Positions 45,507 through 57,219 of a stretch of 64,000 nt of DNA are shown piece by piece; position 1 is the stretch's first letter; every line of letters begins with the position of its first letter. The stretch lies in NCBI RefSeq assembly GCF_001552475.1, contig NZ_BCRG01000010.1:1-64000 (forward strand), given 5' to 3'. The position numbers were made by a program, and so were the translations under genes. This DNA is from Microbacterium oleivorans NBRC 103075 (GTDB lineage: Bacteria > Actinomycetota > Actinomycetes > Actinomycetales > Microbacteriaceae). Under the pieces are notes generated by a model that was given only the letters and a program-made list of their open reading frames with translations, searched no databases and was not told the DNA's origin.

Positions 45507-46828
45507 GGCTTGGCCGCCAGCATCCGCTCAAGTGCGACCCGCGCCGGAACGGCGACGTCGGCGGTCACCGTGATGCGATTGCGGACCTCACCGGCGACAA
45601 GGCCTTCGAGGACCCAGGCGAGGTATCCGGGGTGGATGCGGTACATCGTGGAGCAAGGGCAGACGACGGGGTCGAGGCAGAAGATCTCGTGCTGGGGGAA
45701 TTGCGCCGCCAGACGCTGCACGAGGTTGATCTCCGTGCCGATCGCGAACGTCGTCGGCTCGGTGGCCGCGGCGATGGCTTTTCGGATGTAGTCCGTCGAC
45801 CCCGCCTCGTCTGCGGCGTCCACGACGTCCATCGGGCACTCGGGGTGCACGATGACGCGGACGCCCGAGTGCTCGGCGCGGGCAGCGGCGATCTGATCGA
45901 CCGTGAACCGGCGGTGCACCGAGCAGAAGCCGTGCCAGAGGATGACGCGGGCATCCGCGAGCTCCGCCTCGGTCGATCCGCCGAAAGCCTTGCGGGGGTT
46001 CCACATCGGCATCTGCTCGAGGGGGACCCCCATCGCCTTCGCGGTGTTGCGTCCGAGGTGCTGGTCGGGGAAGAAGAGCACCCGCCGCCCTCGTGCAAAC
46101 GCCCACTCGAGAACGGTCCGCGCATTGGAGGACGTGCAGACGATCCCACCGTGCCGTCCGACGAATCCTTTGATCGCGGCGGAGGAGTTCATGTAGGTCA
46201 CGGGGATGACGGGGACCAGGCCGTCGGCATCCGGTGTCTCCATGTCGCCGTACACGTCGGCGAGCTGCTCCCAGCAGTCCTCGACCTGATCGATGTCGGC
46301 CATGTCGGCCATCGAGCAGCCGGCGGCCAGGTTGGGGAGGATGACAGCCTGTTCGGGACGGGAGAGGAGGTCGGCGGTCTCTGCCATGAAGTGCACGCCG
46401 CAGAACACGATCGCCTCGGCATCCGGGTGCTCCAGTGCGGCGTTCGCCAGCTGGAACGAATCGCCGACGTAGTCCGCGTGGACGACGACCTCCTCGCGCT
46501 GATAGAAGTGCCCGAGCACGACGACGCGCTCGCCGAGGGTCGCCTTCGCGGCGACGATGCGGGCGGCGAGTTCGGCCTCATCCGCCTCCCGGTACTCCGC
46601 CGGGAGCTGTCCCTGTCGCGGGGCGCCCGTCGGGATGACGTCGCCCATGGAGGAGCCGGGACCGTACCCGGGCCGCGAGTCGAACGTCCAGGGGCCGGCG
46701 GCGAGATCGGTGTTGCAGGTTGCGGTCGTCGTCTCGCCGGCGACGATCGCCTGGATCTCGTGATCGACGCTGGGATCGACCGGGTGATCGACGGCGCGCG
46801 GCTGCAGGGTGAGGGGAGTGGCGGTCAT
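45503..46828 (-). CDS. nadA: Quinolinate synthase
   Basis: A [4Fe-4S] enzyme condensing iminoaspartate with dihydroxyacetone phosphate to quinolinate. It has 441 residues. It has GHFYQREEVVVHADYVGDS and FCGVHFMAETADLL; the cluster cysteines lie in NLAAGCSMADM, GGIVCTSSNAR and DPVVCPCSTMYRI. The N-terminal 60 residues are an actinobacterial extension with little conservation. AAGGA precedes the ATG at 46828; the frame continues upstream only as a shadow of nrtR. Confidence 0.97.
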   Translation of the reverse strand: MTATPLTLQPRAVDHPVDPSVDHEIQAIVAGETTTATCNTDLAAGPWTFDSRPGYGPGSSMGDVIPTGAPRQGQLPAEYREADEAELAARIVAAKATLGERVVVLGHFYQREEVVVHADYVGDSFQLANAALEHPDAEAIVFCGVHFMAETADLLSRPEQAVILPNLAAGCSMADMADIDQVEDCWEQLADVYGDMETPDADGLVPVIPVTYMNSSAAIKGFVGRHGGIVCTSSNARTVLEWAFARGRRVLFFPDQHLGRNTAKAMGVPLEQMPMWNPRKAFGGSTEAELADARVILWHGFCSVHRRFTVDQIAAARAEHSGVRVIVHPECPMDVVDAADEAGSTDYIRKAIAAATEPTTFAIGTEINLVQRLAAQFPQHEIFCLDPVVCPCSTMYRIHPGYLAWVLEGLVAGEVRNRITVTADVAVPARVALERMLAAKP

Positions 46829-46838
46829 GACGGATCCT

Positions 46839-47516
46839 TCACTGCGGGAGCGGGCCACGATCGGCCAGCTCGACGTCCTGGTTGTAGCGGTAGAGACGGG
46901 CCGGCCGGTGGCTGCCGGTGCGGAAGTCGTCGGTGGGAATGAGGGTGCCCGAGCCTTCGACCTGTCGACGGAAGTTGGCCGGGTCGAGGCGTCGGCCGAG
47001 GATGGCCTCGTACACCTCGCGGAGCTCCGCGAGCGTGAACCGGTCGGGGAGGAAGCCGTGTGCGATGCGGCTGTAGCCCACCTTGTTCCGAAGGCGCCAC
47101 AGGGCGTAGTCGACGATGTGGTTGTGGTCGAAGGCGAGGTCCGGCAGATCGGTCGCATCGAACCACGCGACGTTGTGCTGCTCGGTCGCGGCCGTGACGT
47201 CTTCGCGTACCAGCGCCCAGTAGACGATCGAGACGACGCGTCCGGGGGAGCGGCCGACGTCTCCGAACGCGTACAGCTGTTCGAGGTAGCTCGGCGCGAG
47301 CCCCGTCGTCTCGGCGAGGGTGCGGGATGCCGTCGCGTCGATGTTCTCGGCGGGGTCGACCCAGCCTCCCGGGAGCGCCCAATGGCCCTCGTGCGGGTCG
47401 CGGGTCCGGCGCACGAGCGGCAGCTCGATGCGCGCGTCGTCGGAGTCTCGGCGCAGCCGGAAGATGACCGTCGAGACCGCGACGCCGATGGGGGTGGGGG
47501 GAGTTGTTCTTGTCAT
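46839..47516 (-). CDS. nrtR: NrtR-type Nudix-related transcriptional regulator of NAD synthesis
   Basis: A 225-residue protein: an N-terminal Nudix fold (about 10-145) and a C-terminal winged helix (about 155-225, HGFLPDRFTLAELREVYEAILGRRLDPANFRRQVE). The Nudix box reads GGWVDPAENIDATASRTLAETTG: the catalytic RE and EE pairs are changed to RT and ET, so hydrolysis is unlikely. NrtR regulators bind ADP-ribose in this fold and then leave their operator. It is the first gene of the nadABC operon. The ATG at 47516 is chosen because the operator covers the region of the longer start (47540). Confidence 0.9.
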   Translation of the reverse strand: MTRTTPPTPIGVAVSTVIFRLRRDSDDARIELPLVRRTRDPHEGHWALPGGWVDPAENIDATASRTLAETTGLAPSYLEQLYAFGDVGRSPGRVVSIVYWALVREDVTAATEQHNVAWFDATDLPDLAFDHNHIVDYALWRLRNKVGYSRIAHGFLPDRFTLAELREVYEAILGRRLDPANFRRQVEGSGTLIPTDDFRTGSHRPARLYRYNQDVELADRGPLPQ

Positions 47517-47518
47517 GG

Positions 47519-47568
47519 TGACCTTAAGTGGTGATCCCATCTTAAGGTCATGATGACCAGAAGCGCAA
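47519..47568 (-). promoter_or_regulatory. nrtR-nadABC promoter and NrtR operator
   Basis: On the minus strand, -35 TTGCGC (47563-47568) and -10 TAAGAT (47539-47544) are 18 bases apart. TGACCTTAAG (47519-47528) and CTTAAGGTCA (47541-47550) form a perfect 10-base inverted repeat with a 12-base spacer. The second arm overlaps the -10 box. A further GGTCA-tga-TGACC palindrome (47546-47558) shares a half-site. This is the expected place for NrtR to repress its own operon. Confidence 0.75.
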
Positions 47569-47657
47569 AGCGTGAGCCGATTCCCAGCAGCCGCCGCCTA
47601 GTCTGATCGAGAGGTACCGCCGGCACTCCCGGGTGGACTCGCCCAGGAAGGATCGCC

Positions 47658-48830
47658 GTGCTCGTCGTCGACATCATCGTCGTGCTCGTCCTCATCGCCG
47701 CGCTCTTCGGCGGCCTCCTGCGCGGTCTGGTAGCCACCGCCGGGACGCTCATCGGTATCGTCCTCGGCGCGGTCCTGGCGGTGTGGCTCACCCCCGTCAT
47801 CGCACCGACATTCTCGGGTTGGGAGTACCGGAGCCTCGTCCTCGCCCTCATCGCCCTCGGCATCGTCGTCGCCCTCGCCTCGATCGGCACGGCTGTCGGG
47901 GCGCGGCTCCGCCGCGGCGTCGACCGGGCGAAGCTCGGCCCCGTCGACCGCATCCTCGGAGGTGTGGTGAACACCGGCGCCGCGGCCATCGTGCTGCTGC
48001 TCGCGAGCGGTGCGATCGTCGGATCCGGGATGCCGGGTGTCGCCCCCGCGGTCGCCTCTTCGCGCGTGCTGGGTGTCATCGACGCCCTCACGCCGCCGGG
48101 TGTCGACTCCGCGCTCGCCGAGTTCCGGGGGTTCATCGTCGACGAGGGCATCCCGCGCGTCGGCGAACTGCTCGCGCCCGAGGTGGAGCCGACGGCACCG
48201 CCGGTGTCGCTCGACGATCCGCAGCTGCAGCGGGCCGCGGCATCCGTCGCGCGCATCAGCGGCAACGCCTACGCGTGCGGCGCCTCGCTGACCGGCTCCG
48301 GATTCGTCGTGGCGAAGGACCTTGTCGTCACCAACGCGCACGTCGTCGCGGGCGTCGACACTCCGCTCGTCGAGCTTCCCGGACGGGATGCCGAGGAGGG
48401 GCGCATCGTCTACTTCGACCCCATCGACGACCTCGCCGTCATCAGCGTCTCCGGTCTGAATGCCACGCCGCTGCAGATCGTCGGCGACGTCGCGGCCGGC
48501 ACACCCGTCGCGGTGCAGGGCTACCCGCTCGGTGGACCCTTCACGAGCAGCGCGGCCTACGTGCTCTCCGTCGGCGATGCGATCGTGTCCGACATCTACG
48601 AGAAAAGTTCGCAGCCCCGTGAGATCTACGCGCTCGAGGCCGAGGTCCGCCCCGGCAACTCCGGGGGTCCGCTCCTGACAGAGGCAGGCGAGGTGACAGG
48701 CGTCGTCTTCGCCCGCGGTCAGGATGACGACACTCGCGGATACGCCATGACCACTGACGAGCTGAGTCCCGCCCTGAAGGTCTCGCCGGACGCCGCAACC
48801 GTCTCCTCGGGAGAGTGCACGACCGACTGA
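47658..48830 (+). CDS. MarP-like membrane serine protease (CvpA plus trypsin-like domain)
   Basis: A 390-residue protein. The N-terminal CvpA-like region (1-125) has four transmembrane helices. The extracytoplasmic chymotrypsin-like domain (about 190-385) has the triad His228 (VTNAHVVAG), Asp258 (PIDDLAVISV) and Ser336 (RPGNSGGPLL). Two Cys (Cys207 and one near the C-terminus) may form the disulfide seen in relatives. The mycobacterial relative is needed for acid resistance and cuts a wall hydrolase. AAGGAT precedes the GTG. It is divergent from nrtR. Confidence 0.92.
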   Translation: MLVVDIIVVLVLIAALFGGLLRGLVATAGTLIGIVLGAVLAVWLTPVIAPTFSGWEYRSLVLALIALGIVVALASIGTAVGARLRRGVDRAKLGPVDRILGGVVNTGAAAIVLLLASGAIVGSGMPGVAPAVASSRVLGVIDALTPPGVDSALAEFRGFIVDEGIPRVGELLAPEVEPTAPPVSLDDPQLQRAAASVARISGNAYACGASLTGSGFVVAKDLVVTNAHVVAGVDTPLVELPGRDAEEGRIVYFDPIDDLAVISVSGLNATPLQIVGDVAAGTPVAVQGYPLGGPFTSSAAYVLSVGDAIVSDIYEKSSQPREIYALEAEVRPGNSGGPLLTEAGEVTGVVFARGQDDDTRGYAMTTDELSPALKVSPDAATVSSGECTTD

Positions 48831-48859
48831 CGCCGTATCGGGGCAGCAGGGCCCGGTGA

Positions 48860-48865
48860 TAGGCT
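48860..48865 (+). promoter_or_regulatory. -10 box upstream of the glycine riboswitch
   Basis: TAGGCT lies about 30 bases before the first aptamer, so transcription should begin near 48872 and include the whole riboswitch. Confidence 0.45.
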
Positions 48866-48899
48866 CGCGCTCACAATCGCACACCGGACCATCGCGTCT

Positions 48900-49067
48900 G
48901 CTCGGGAGAAGCCCTCGTGGCTGCCGAAGGAGCAATCCCTCCCCGGAATCTCTCAGGCCCCCGTACCGAGCCGACATGGTCACTCTGAAAAGCGGCATCC
49001 TCTGCGGATGCCCGCCGACGGGGCAAGCGGGCATCGCCCGTGAAATCTCTCAGGCCGATGACAGAGG
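48900..49067 (+). ncRNA. Tandem glycine riboswitch
   Basis: Two glycine aptamers in series. Aptamer 1 is closed by GCTCGG/CCGAGC (48900-48905 with 48966-48971) and holds the GGAGAA, GAAGGAGCAA and GGAATCTCTCAGG hallmarks. A linker with CACTCTGAAAAGC follows. Aptamer 2 is closed by CCTCTG/CAGAGG (48999-49004 with 49062-49067) and repeats GGGCAA and TGAAATCTCTCAGG. The next gene starts 100 bases downstream. In bacteria glycine usually turns such elements on, raising glycine cleavage. The remaining leader (49068-49166) holds TC-rich sequence with no clear terminator. Confidence 0.93.
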
Positions 49068-49166
49068 GGGAGGAACTCACCCGCATCCCGCTGCGCCGTC
49101 AGGAGTTCCGTTGTTCCCACTGTCACACCTCTTCCCCCTGTCACACCCACCCGCTCGATCGCCGCG

Positions 49167-50531
<1,365 letters not shown>

Positions 50532-50542
50532 GCGGAGACGGC

Positions 50543-51661
50543 ATGACCGGGACCACGACCGAGCCGCGGCAGTCGCCGCTGCACGAGCTGCATGAGCGGC
50601 TCGGAGCATCCTTCACCGATTTCGGCGGCTGGCTCATGCCGGTCCGCTACACGTCCGACCTCGCCGAGCACCACGCAGTGCGGCAGGCCGCGGGGATCTT
50701 CGACATCTCGCACATGGCGGAGTTCCGGATCGAGGGTGACGGCGCGGCCGACTTCCTCGACCGTGCCCTCGCCGGTCGCATCGGGGCGATGAAGATCGGC
50801 AAGGCCAAGTACTCGCTCGTGCTGGCCGGCGATGGCGGGATCGTAGACGACGTCATCGTCTACCGGATCACCGACGAGGAATTCCTCGTCATCTCCAACG
50901 CCGGCAACCGCGCCGAGGTCGCGGCCTCCTTCGCCGCCGTGGAGACCGGAGACGCCCGCGTCCAGGACATCACCGACAAAATGTCGCTCATCGCCGTCCA
51001 GGGCCCCGCGGCGCGCGGCATCCTCGAGGCCACTGCCGGCATAGCGGGCGTCCAACCGGCTCTCGCCGACATGACCTATTACTCGTGGGCGCTCGGATCG
51101 TTCCAGGACCGCAGCCTCTTCGCCGCGCGCACCGGGTACACCGGCGAGGACGGCTTCGAGCTCATGGTTCCGAACGAGACCGCCGCCGACCTCTGGCAGG
51201 CCGTCGCCGACGCCGGCGCCGCGCATGGCCTCGTGCCCGCCGGCCTCGCCGCGCGCGACACGCTCCGCCTGGAGGCGGGGATGCCGCTGTACGGCCACGA
51301 GCTCTCGCGCGACATCGTGCCCGCCCAGGCCGGCCTCGGTCGTGTCGTCGCCGCCGACAAGGCGGAGTTCGTCGGTAAGGACGGCCTCGCCGCCCGGGAC
51401 ACGACGGGCGCGCGCGTCCTCGTGGGCCTCAGCGCCGAGGGCCGTCGGGCCGGACGCGCCGGATACGCCGTGCTCTCCGGTGACGACACCGTCGGCGAGA
51501 TCACCTCGGGAGCCCTCAGCCCGACCCTCGGCCATCCCATCGCGATGGCCTTCGTCCACCCCTCGGCATCCGCTGAGGGCACCGCCCTGACCATCGACGT
51601 CCGGGGGACCCGCATCCCCGCGACCGTCACCGCCCTGCCCTTCTACCGGAGACAGAAATGA
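50543..51661 (+). CDS. gcvT: Glycine cleavage system T protein (aminomethyltransferase)
   Basis: Transfers the aminomethyl carbon from lipoyl-GcvH to tetrahydrofolate, giving methylene-THF and ammonia. It has 372 residues. It has [46 protein letters not shown] and [13 protein letters not shown], the usual folate-site motifs. The ATG at 50543 follows GGAGA by 6 bases; the ATG at 50525 inside sdaA is less likely. It overlaps gcvH by four bases. Confidence 0.97.
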   Translation: MTGTTTEPRQSPLHELHERLGASFTDFGGWLMPVRYTSDLAEHHAVRQAAGIFDISHMAEFRIEGDGAADFLDRALAGRIGAMKIGKAKYSLVLAGDGGIVDDVIVYRITDEEFLVISNAGNRAEVAASFAAVETGDARVQDITDKMSLIAVQGPAARGILEATAGIAGVQPALADMTYYSWALGSFQDRSLFAARTGYTGEDGFELMVPNETAADLWQAVADAGAAHGLVPAGLAARDTLRLEAGMPLYGHELSRDIVPAQAGLGRVVAADKAEFVGKDGLAARDTTGARVLVGLSAEGRRAGRAGYAVLSGDDTVGEITSGALSPTLGHPIAMAFVHPSASAEGTALTIDVRGTRIPATVTALPFYRRQK

Positions 51662-52034
51662 CCGACCTCACCGCACTCTCGTACACCGCCGAGCACGAGT
51701 GGATCGCCTTCGACGGCGATGTCGCCACCGTCGGCATCACCGACTACGCCGCCGAGAAGCTTGGTGACGTCGTCTTCGTCGAGCTCCCCGCCGTCGGCAC
51801 GACCGTCACCGCGGGCGAGACCTGCGGCGAGATCGAATCCACGAAATCGGTGGGCGACCTCTACGCCCCGCTCACGGGCGAGGTCGTCGAGATCAACGAC
51901 GCCGTCGTGGACGACCCGTCATCGGTCAACGCGGGCGCGTTCGACGCGTGGCTTGTGAGGATCAAGACCGACGGGACCCCCGCGGCCGACCTCCTCGACC
52001 GTAACGCCTACGTCGCACTGACGGGCGGCGAGGC

Positions 52035-52038
<4 letters not shown>
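51658..52038 (+). CDS. gcvH: Glycine cleavage system H protein
   Basis: The 126-residue lipoyl carrier that shuttles the aminomethyl group between the P, T and L proteins. The lipoylated residue is Lys63 in [52 protein letters not shown] is the standard N-terminal half. Start and stop both overlap neighbours by four bases, so the three gcv genes are translationally coupled. Confidence 0.97.
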
Positions 52039-54890
<2,852 letters not shown>

Positions 54891-54912
54891 GGATCGCGTG
54901 GCCTGCTCTTCT

Positions 54913-54985
54913 CCGCGAGACTGCACACGGCCGTCGAGACCGCGGGTTCAGACCCTGGTCTCGCCGCGCTCGTGCAGTCTCGCGG
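54913..54985. repeat. Long palindromic repeat, copy 1
   Basis: The outer stem CCGCGAGACTGCAC (54913-54926) is perfectly complementary to 54972-54985 over 14 bases. The inner stem CGAGACC (54935-54941) pairs with GGTCTCG (54957-54963). The stop codon of the nuclease-like gene (54948) lies in the loop, and its last 12 or so codons run through the right arm. It may also terminate gcvP. The same outer arm recurs at 56110. Confidence 0.75.
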
Positions 54986-55970
54986 CGGGGTGGCGCGGGG
55001 CGAGCGCGGTCCGGGCGGTCGCGAGGCGGTACGGGTCAGGCAGCGTGACGCGCTGGAGGCCCGCGCCGCGGAGGATGCCGTCCAGTGACTCCGAGTCGAC
55101 GAGATCGGACCACCCCCAGTGCACGACGGATCGGATGCCTCGTGACCGGAGACGGTGATCCCGCTCGCGGCGCGCCCGCAGCAAGGGACCCGGGTCGCCG
55201 AATCGACCGTCGTATTTGAGATCACCGTCCGCCTCGCCGGCGACCCCCGATCCCGGCCACCAGAAGTCTGTGCGGTCGGTTGCCGCGGGTCCGGTCCACT
55301 CGGTTTGCAGCTCGGGCTCCTCGTAGCCGAGCAGCTCGATGATCGCCCGGCTCGCGGACTCGAGCGTGGACTCCGCTTCAGCCCTGGCGCGACGCAGGGG
55401 CCATCGGGCGATGCGGCGGCCCCGCGAACTCGGTCGCTGCTCGTTCCGTTCGACGAGCGACTCGATGGATGCCGCTGCGTCCAGGCGCAGCGCCGCGTCC
55501 GCTGCGATGAGCCCCACCACCACGTGCCGAGCCCGCGCGAGATCGACAGCGCAGTCCGAGGGTGCGACTGCGGCGAACCCGCCGAGGTCGACGACGTCTC
55601 GCGCGCCGATCGTCGTGTGCATCCGGAGACCGGCGTGCAGGCGCGAGGTGCTGTTCTGGCCGCCAAGAGCGTGAACCACGACGGGGTCGCCGAGAACCGG
55701 CATCCCCCAGATCGCCGCGGCCGACTCGTGGCTCAGGACGAGCCCCGGGTGTACGAGGAGTGTCGCGTGGATGCGCGCGAGGTATCGGTCCCAGGGGGCG
55801 AGTCCCCGCCACAACGCCGTCGGCGCGTACACCCCGCGCACGACGGACACGAGCTCGCCGCGCGCAGACAGGCGGGCGGCGTTCGGCACATCCCGCGCCC
55901 GGAGGAGCGGCACGGGGCAGGCGACGGGCGCGGGGCGGACGACGGCTAGGGGGTCAACGCTCGTGGGCAT
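54948..55970 (-). CDS. AbiEi-like N-domain and DUF559/Vsr-like nuclease-fold protein
   Basis: A 340-residue cytosolic protein. The N-terminal part (about 1-120) resembles the winged-helix and domain of AbiEi-type antitoxin proteins (GELVSVVRGVYAPTALW, VLSHESAAAIWGMPVL). The C-terminal part (about 225-320) resembles a DUF559/very-short-patch-repair PD-(D/E)xK fold: ESTLESASRAIIELLG, then TDFWWPGSGVAGEADGDLKYDGR and RERDHRLRSRGIRSVVHWGW. This combination is common and multi-copy in Microbacteriaceae, with no proven role. There is no AbiEii partner nearby. Flanked by two palindromic repeats. Confidence 0.78.
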   Translation of the reverse strand: MPTSVDPLAVVRPAPVACPVPLLRARDVPNAARLSARGELVSVVRGVYAPTALWRGLAPWDRYLARIHATLLVHPGLVLSHESAAAIWGMPVLGDPVVVHALGGQNSTSRLHAGLRMHTTIGARDVVDLGGFAAVAPSDCAVDLARARHVVVGLIAADAALRLDAAASIESLVERNEQRPSSRGRRIARWPLRRARAEAESTLESASRAIIELLGYEEPELQTEWTGPAATDRTDFWWPGSGVAGEADGDLKYDGRFGDPGPLLRARRERDHRLRSRGIRSVVHWGWSDLVDSESLDGILRGAGLQRVTLPDPYRLATARTALAPRHPAARLHERGETRV

Positions 55971-56109
55971 GCCCCCGATGGTCTCGAGCCGGCCCCGGTG
56001 CCGCCTCCATCGCGCCCCGCCCGGTGGACACCTCATCGGCGGCGCCGTTCGGTGGAGAAGCCGTCGCCTCGCCGCGTCGCCCCGACGATCCCGCCGATCC
56101 CTGATCCCG

Positions 56110-56180
56110 CCGCGAGACTGCACCCGACGCTCGAGACAGCGGCGTCACGCCGCCGTCTCGGCCTGCACGTGCAGCTCGCG
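56110..56180. repeat. Long palindromic repeat, copy 2
   Basis: The same 14-base arm as copy 1 (CCGCGAGACTGCAC, 56110-56123) pairs with GTGCAGCTCGCG (56169-56180), with one difference from perfect symmetry. The inner stem GAGAC-a-GCGGCG pairs with CGCCGC-c-GTCTC (about 56133-56158). The rest of 55971-56216 holds no gene that I can support. Confidence 0.7.
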
Positions 56181-56216
56181 AAATGGAGCCCCGCACTCCC
56201 GCGAGCACGCCCGGAG

Positions 56217-57011
56217 CTACTGCGGCGGGCCGAACACCCCCGGCCACCACGCGGCCGCGAGCGGGTACCCCACGAACGCGATGATGTCGATCAGCACGTG
56301 TGCCACGACAAGCGGCATCACCCGGCCCCAGCGCGAATAGACCCAGCCGAACACGACGCCCATCGCCATGTTGCCGACGAGCGGACCGAAGCCCTGGTAG
56401 GCGTGATAAGAGCCGCGGAGGACCGCGGTGGACAGGATGATCGTCCATGTGTTCCAGCCCAGCAGGCGCAGCCGATCGAAGAGGTAGCCGACCATGATGA
56501 CCTCTTCGAGAAGACCCGCCCGCAGCGCCGCGAGCAGGAGGAGCGGCACCGTCCACCACGACGAGTCGATCGGTGAGGCATCCACCTGGACAGTGATCCC
56601 CAGCTCGCGCCCCACCGCGTAGAGGGCGAGTCCCGGTACGCCGATGACCAGCACCAGCAGCGCGCCCGACCCGAGGTTGCGTCCGAATTTCTCGAAAGTC
56701 AGGCCGATCTTCGAGAACCCCGACCGTGCCGGCTCCCAGAGGAAGTAGACGGCGAGTGCGACGGGTGCGAAGGCGAAGATCGCGGCGAGGAACTGATCGA
56801 TGACGTCCCACACCGCAGACGGTGCAGCGCCGGGGTTGAGGGACGTCTGCTGGTCGCCGAGGGGCGCCCGAGTCAGCGCCTCGATGAGCGAGAGGACGGA
56901 GTAGACAGCCGACCTCCCGAGCGAGAGGGCGAGGATGATCGCGATCTCCCACCACAGCCGTGCGCGGCTCGGAACGGATGACGCTGCGGGAGCGTCCGTG
57001 AAGGCTGCCAT
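56217..57011 (-). CDS. CPBP family intramembrane metalloprotease
   Basis: A 264-residue membrane protein with about eight transmembrane helices and the CPBP (Rce1/Abi-like) motifs: RAGLLEEVIMVGYLF with the paired Glu, RGSYHAYQGFG with the His, and VAHVLIDIIAFVG with the second His/Asp motif. Relatives cleave membrane-bound substrates or protect from bacteriocins; the substrate here is unknown. The ATG at 57011 is the natural start before helix 1. Confidence 0.93.
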   Translation of the reverse strand: MAAFTDAPAASSVPSRARLWWEIAIILALSLGRSAVYSVLSLIEALTRAPLGDQQTSLNPGAAPSAVWDVIDQFLAAIFAFAPVALAVYFLWEPARSGFSKIGLTFEKFGRNLGSGALLVLVIGVPGLALYAVGRELGITVQVDASPIDSSWWTVPLLLLAALRAGLLEEVIMVGYLFDRLRLLGWNTWTIILSTAVLRGSYHAYQGFGPLVGNMAMGVVFGWVYSRWGRVMPLVVAHVLIDIIAFVGYPLAAAWWPGVFGPPQ

Positions 57012-57123
57012 CCGGTCAGAATGCCACGCGAATGTATGTGACGGATGCCGCGGGGCCGGACAGATCAGAGTGCTTCATCCTGAGCTTCCCAAGTAAAGGC
57101 TGTGTAACGGTCTTGCGAGGGAT

Positions 57124-57153
57124 TTGTCGCATTGCGCTCAGCCTGCCTAGTGT
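57124..57153 (+). promoter_or_regulatory. Promoter of the oligopeptide ABC operon
   Basis: TTGTCG (57124-57129) and TAGTGT (57148-57153) are spaced by 18 bases. Transcription from near 57160 would give a leader of about 60 bases that begins with the adjacent hairpin. Confidence 0.45.
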
Positions 57154-57165
57154 GCTTCTCATCAC

Positions 57166-57193
57166 GCCTGGGTCGCTAAGCCTCGACCCGGGC
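57166..57193 (+). promoter_or_regulatory. Leader hairpin of the oligopeptide ABC operon
   Basis: GCCTGGGTCG (57166-57175) pairs with CGACCCGGGC (57184-57193) with one G-T wobble, followed by TTTCATT. It may stabilise the mRNA or act as an attenuator. Confidence 0.45.
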
Positions 57194-57219
57194 TTTCATT
57201 AGGTCTCATGGAGGACACT

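Noticed and set aside
54948..55970. Functional toxin-antitoxin pair
   Set aside because: Only an AbiEi-like part is present and no AbiEii nucleotidyltransferase gene is adjacent.
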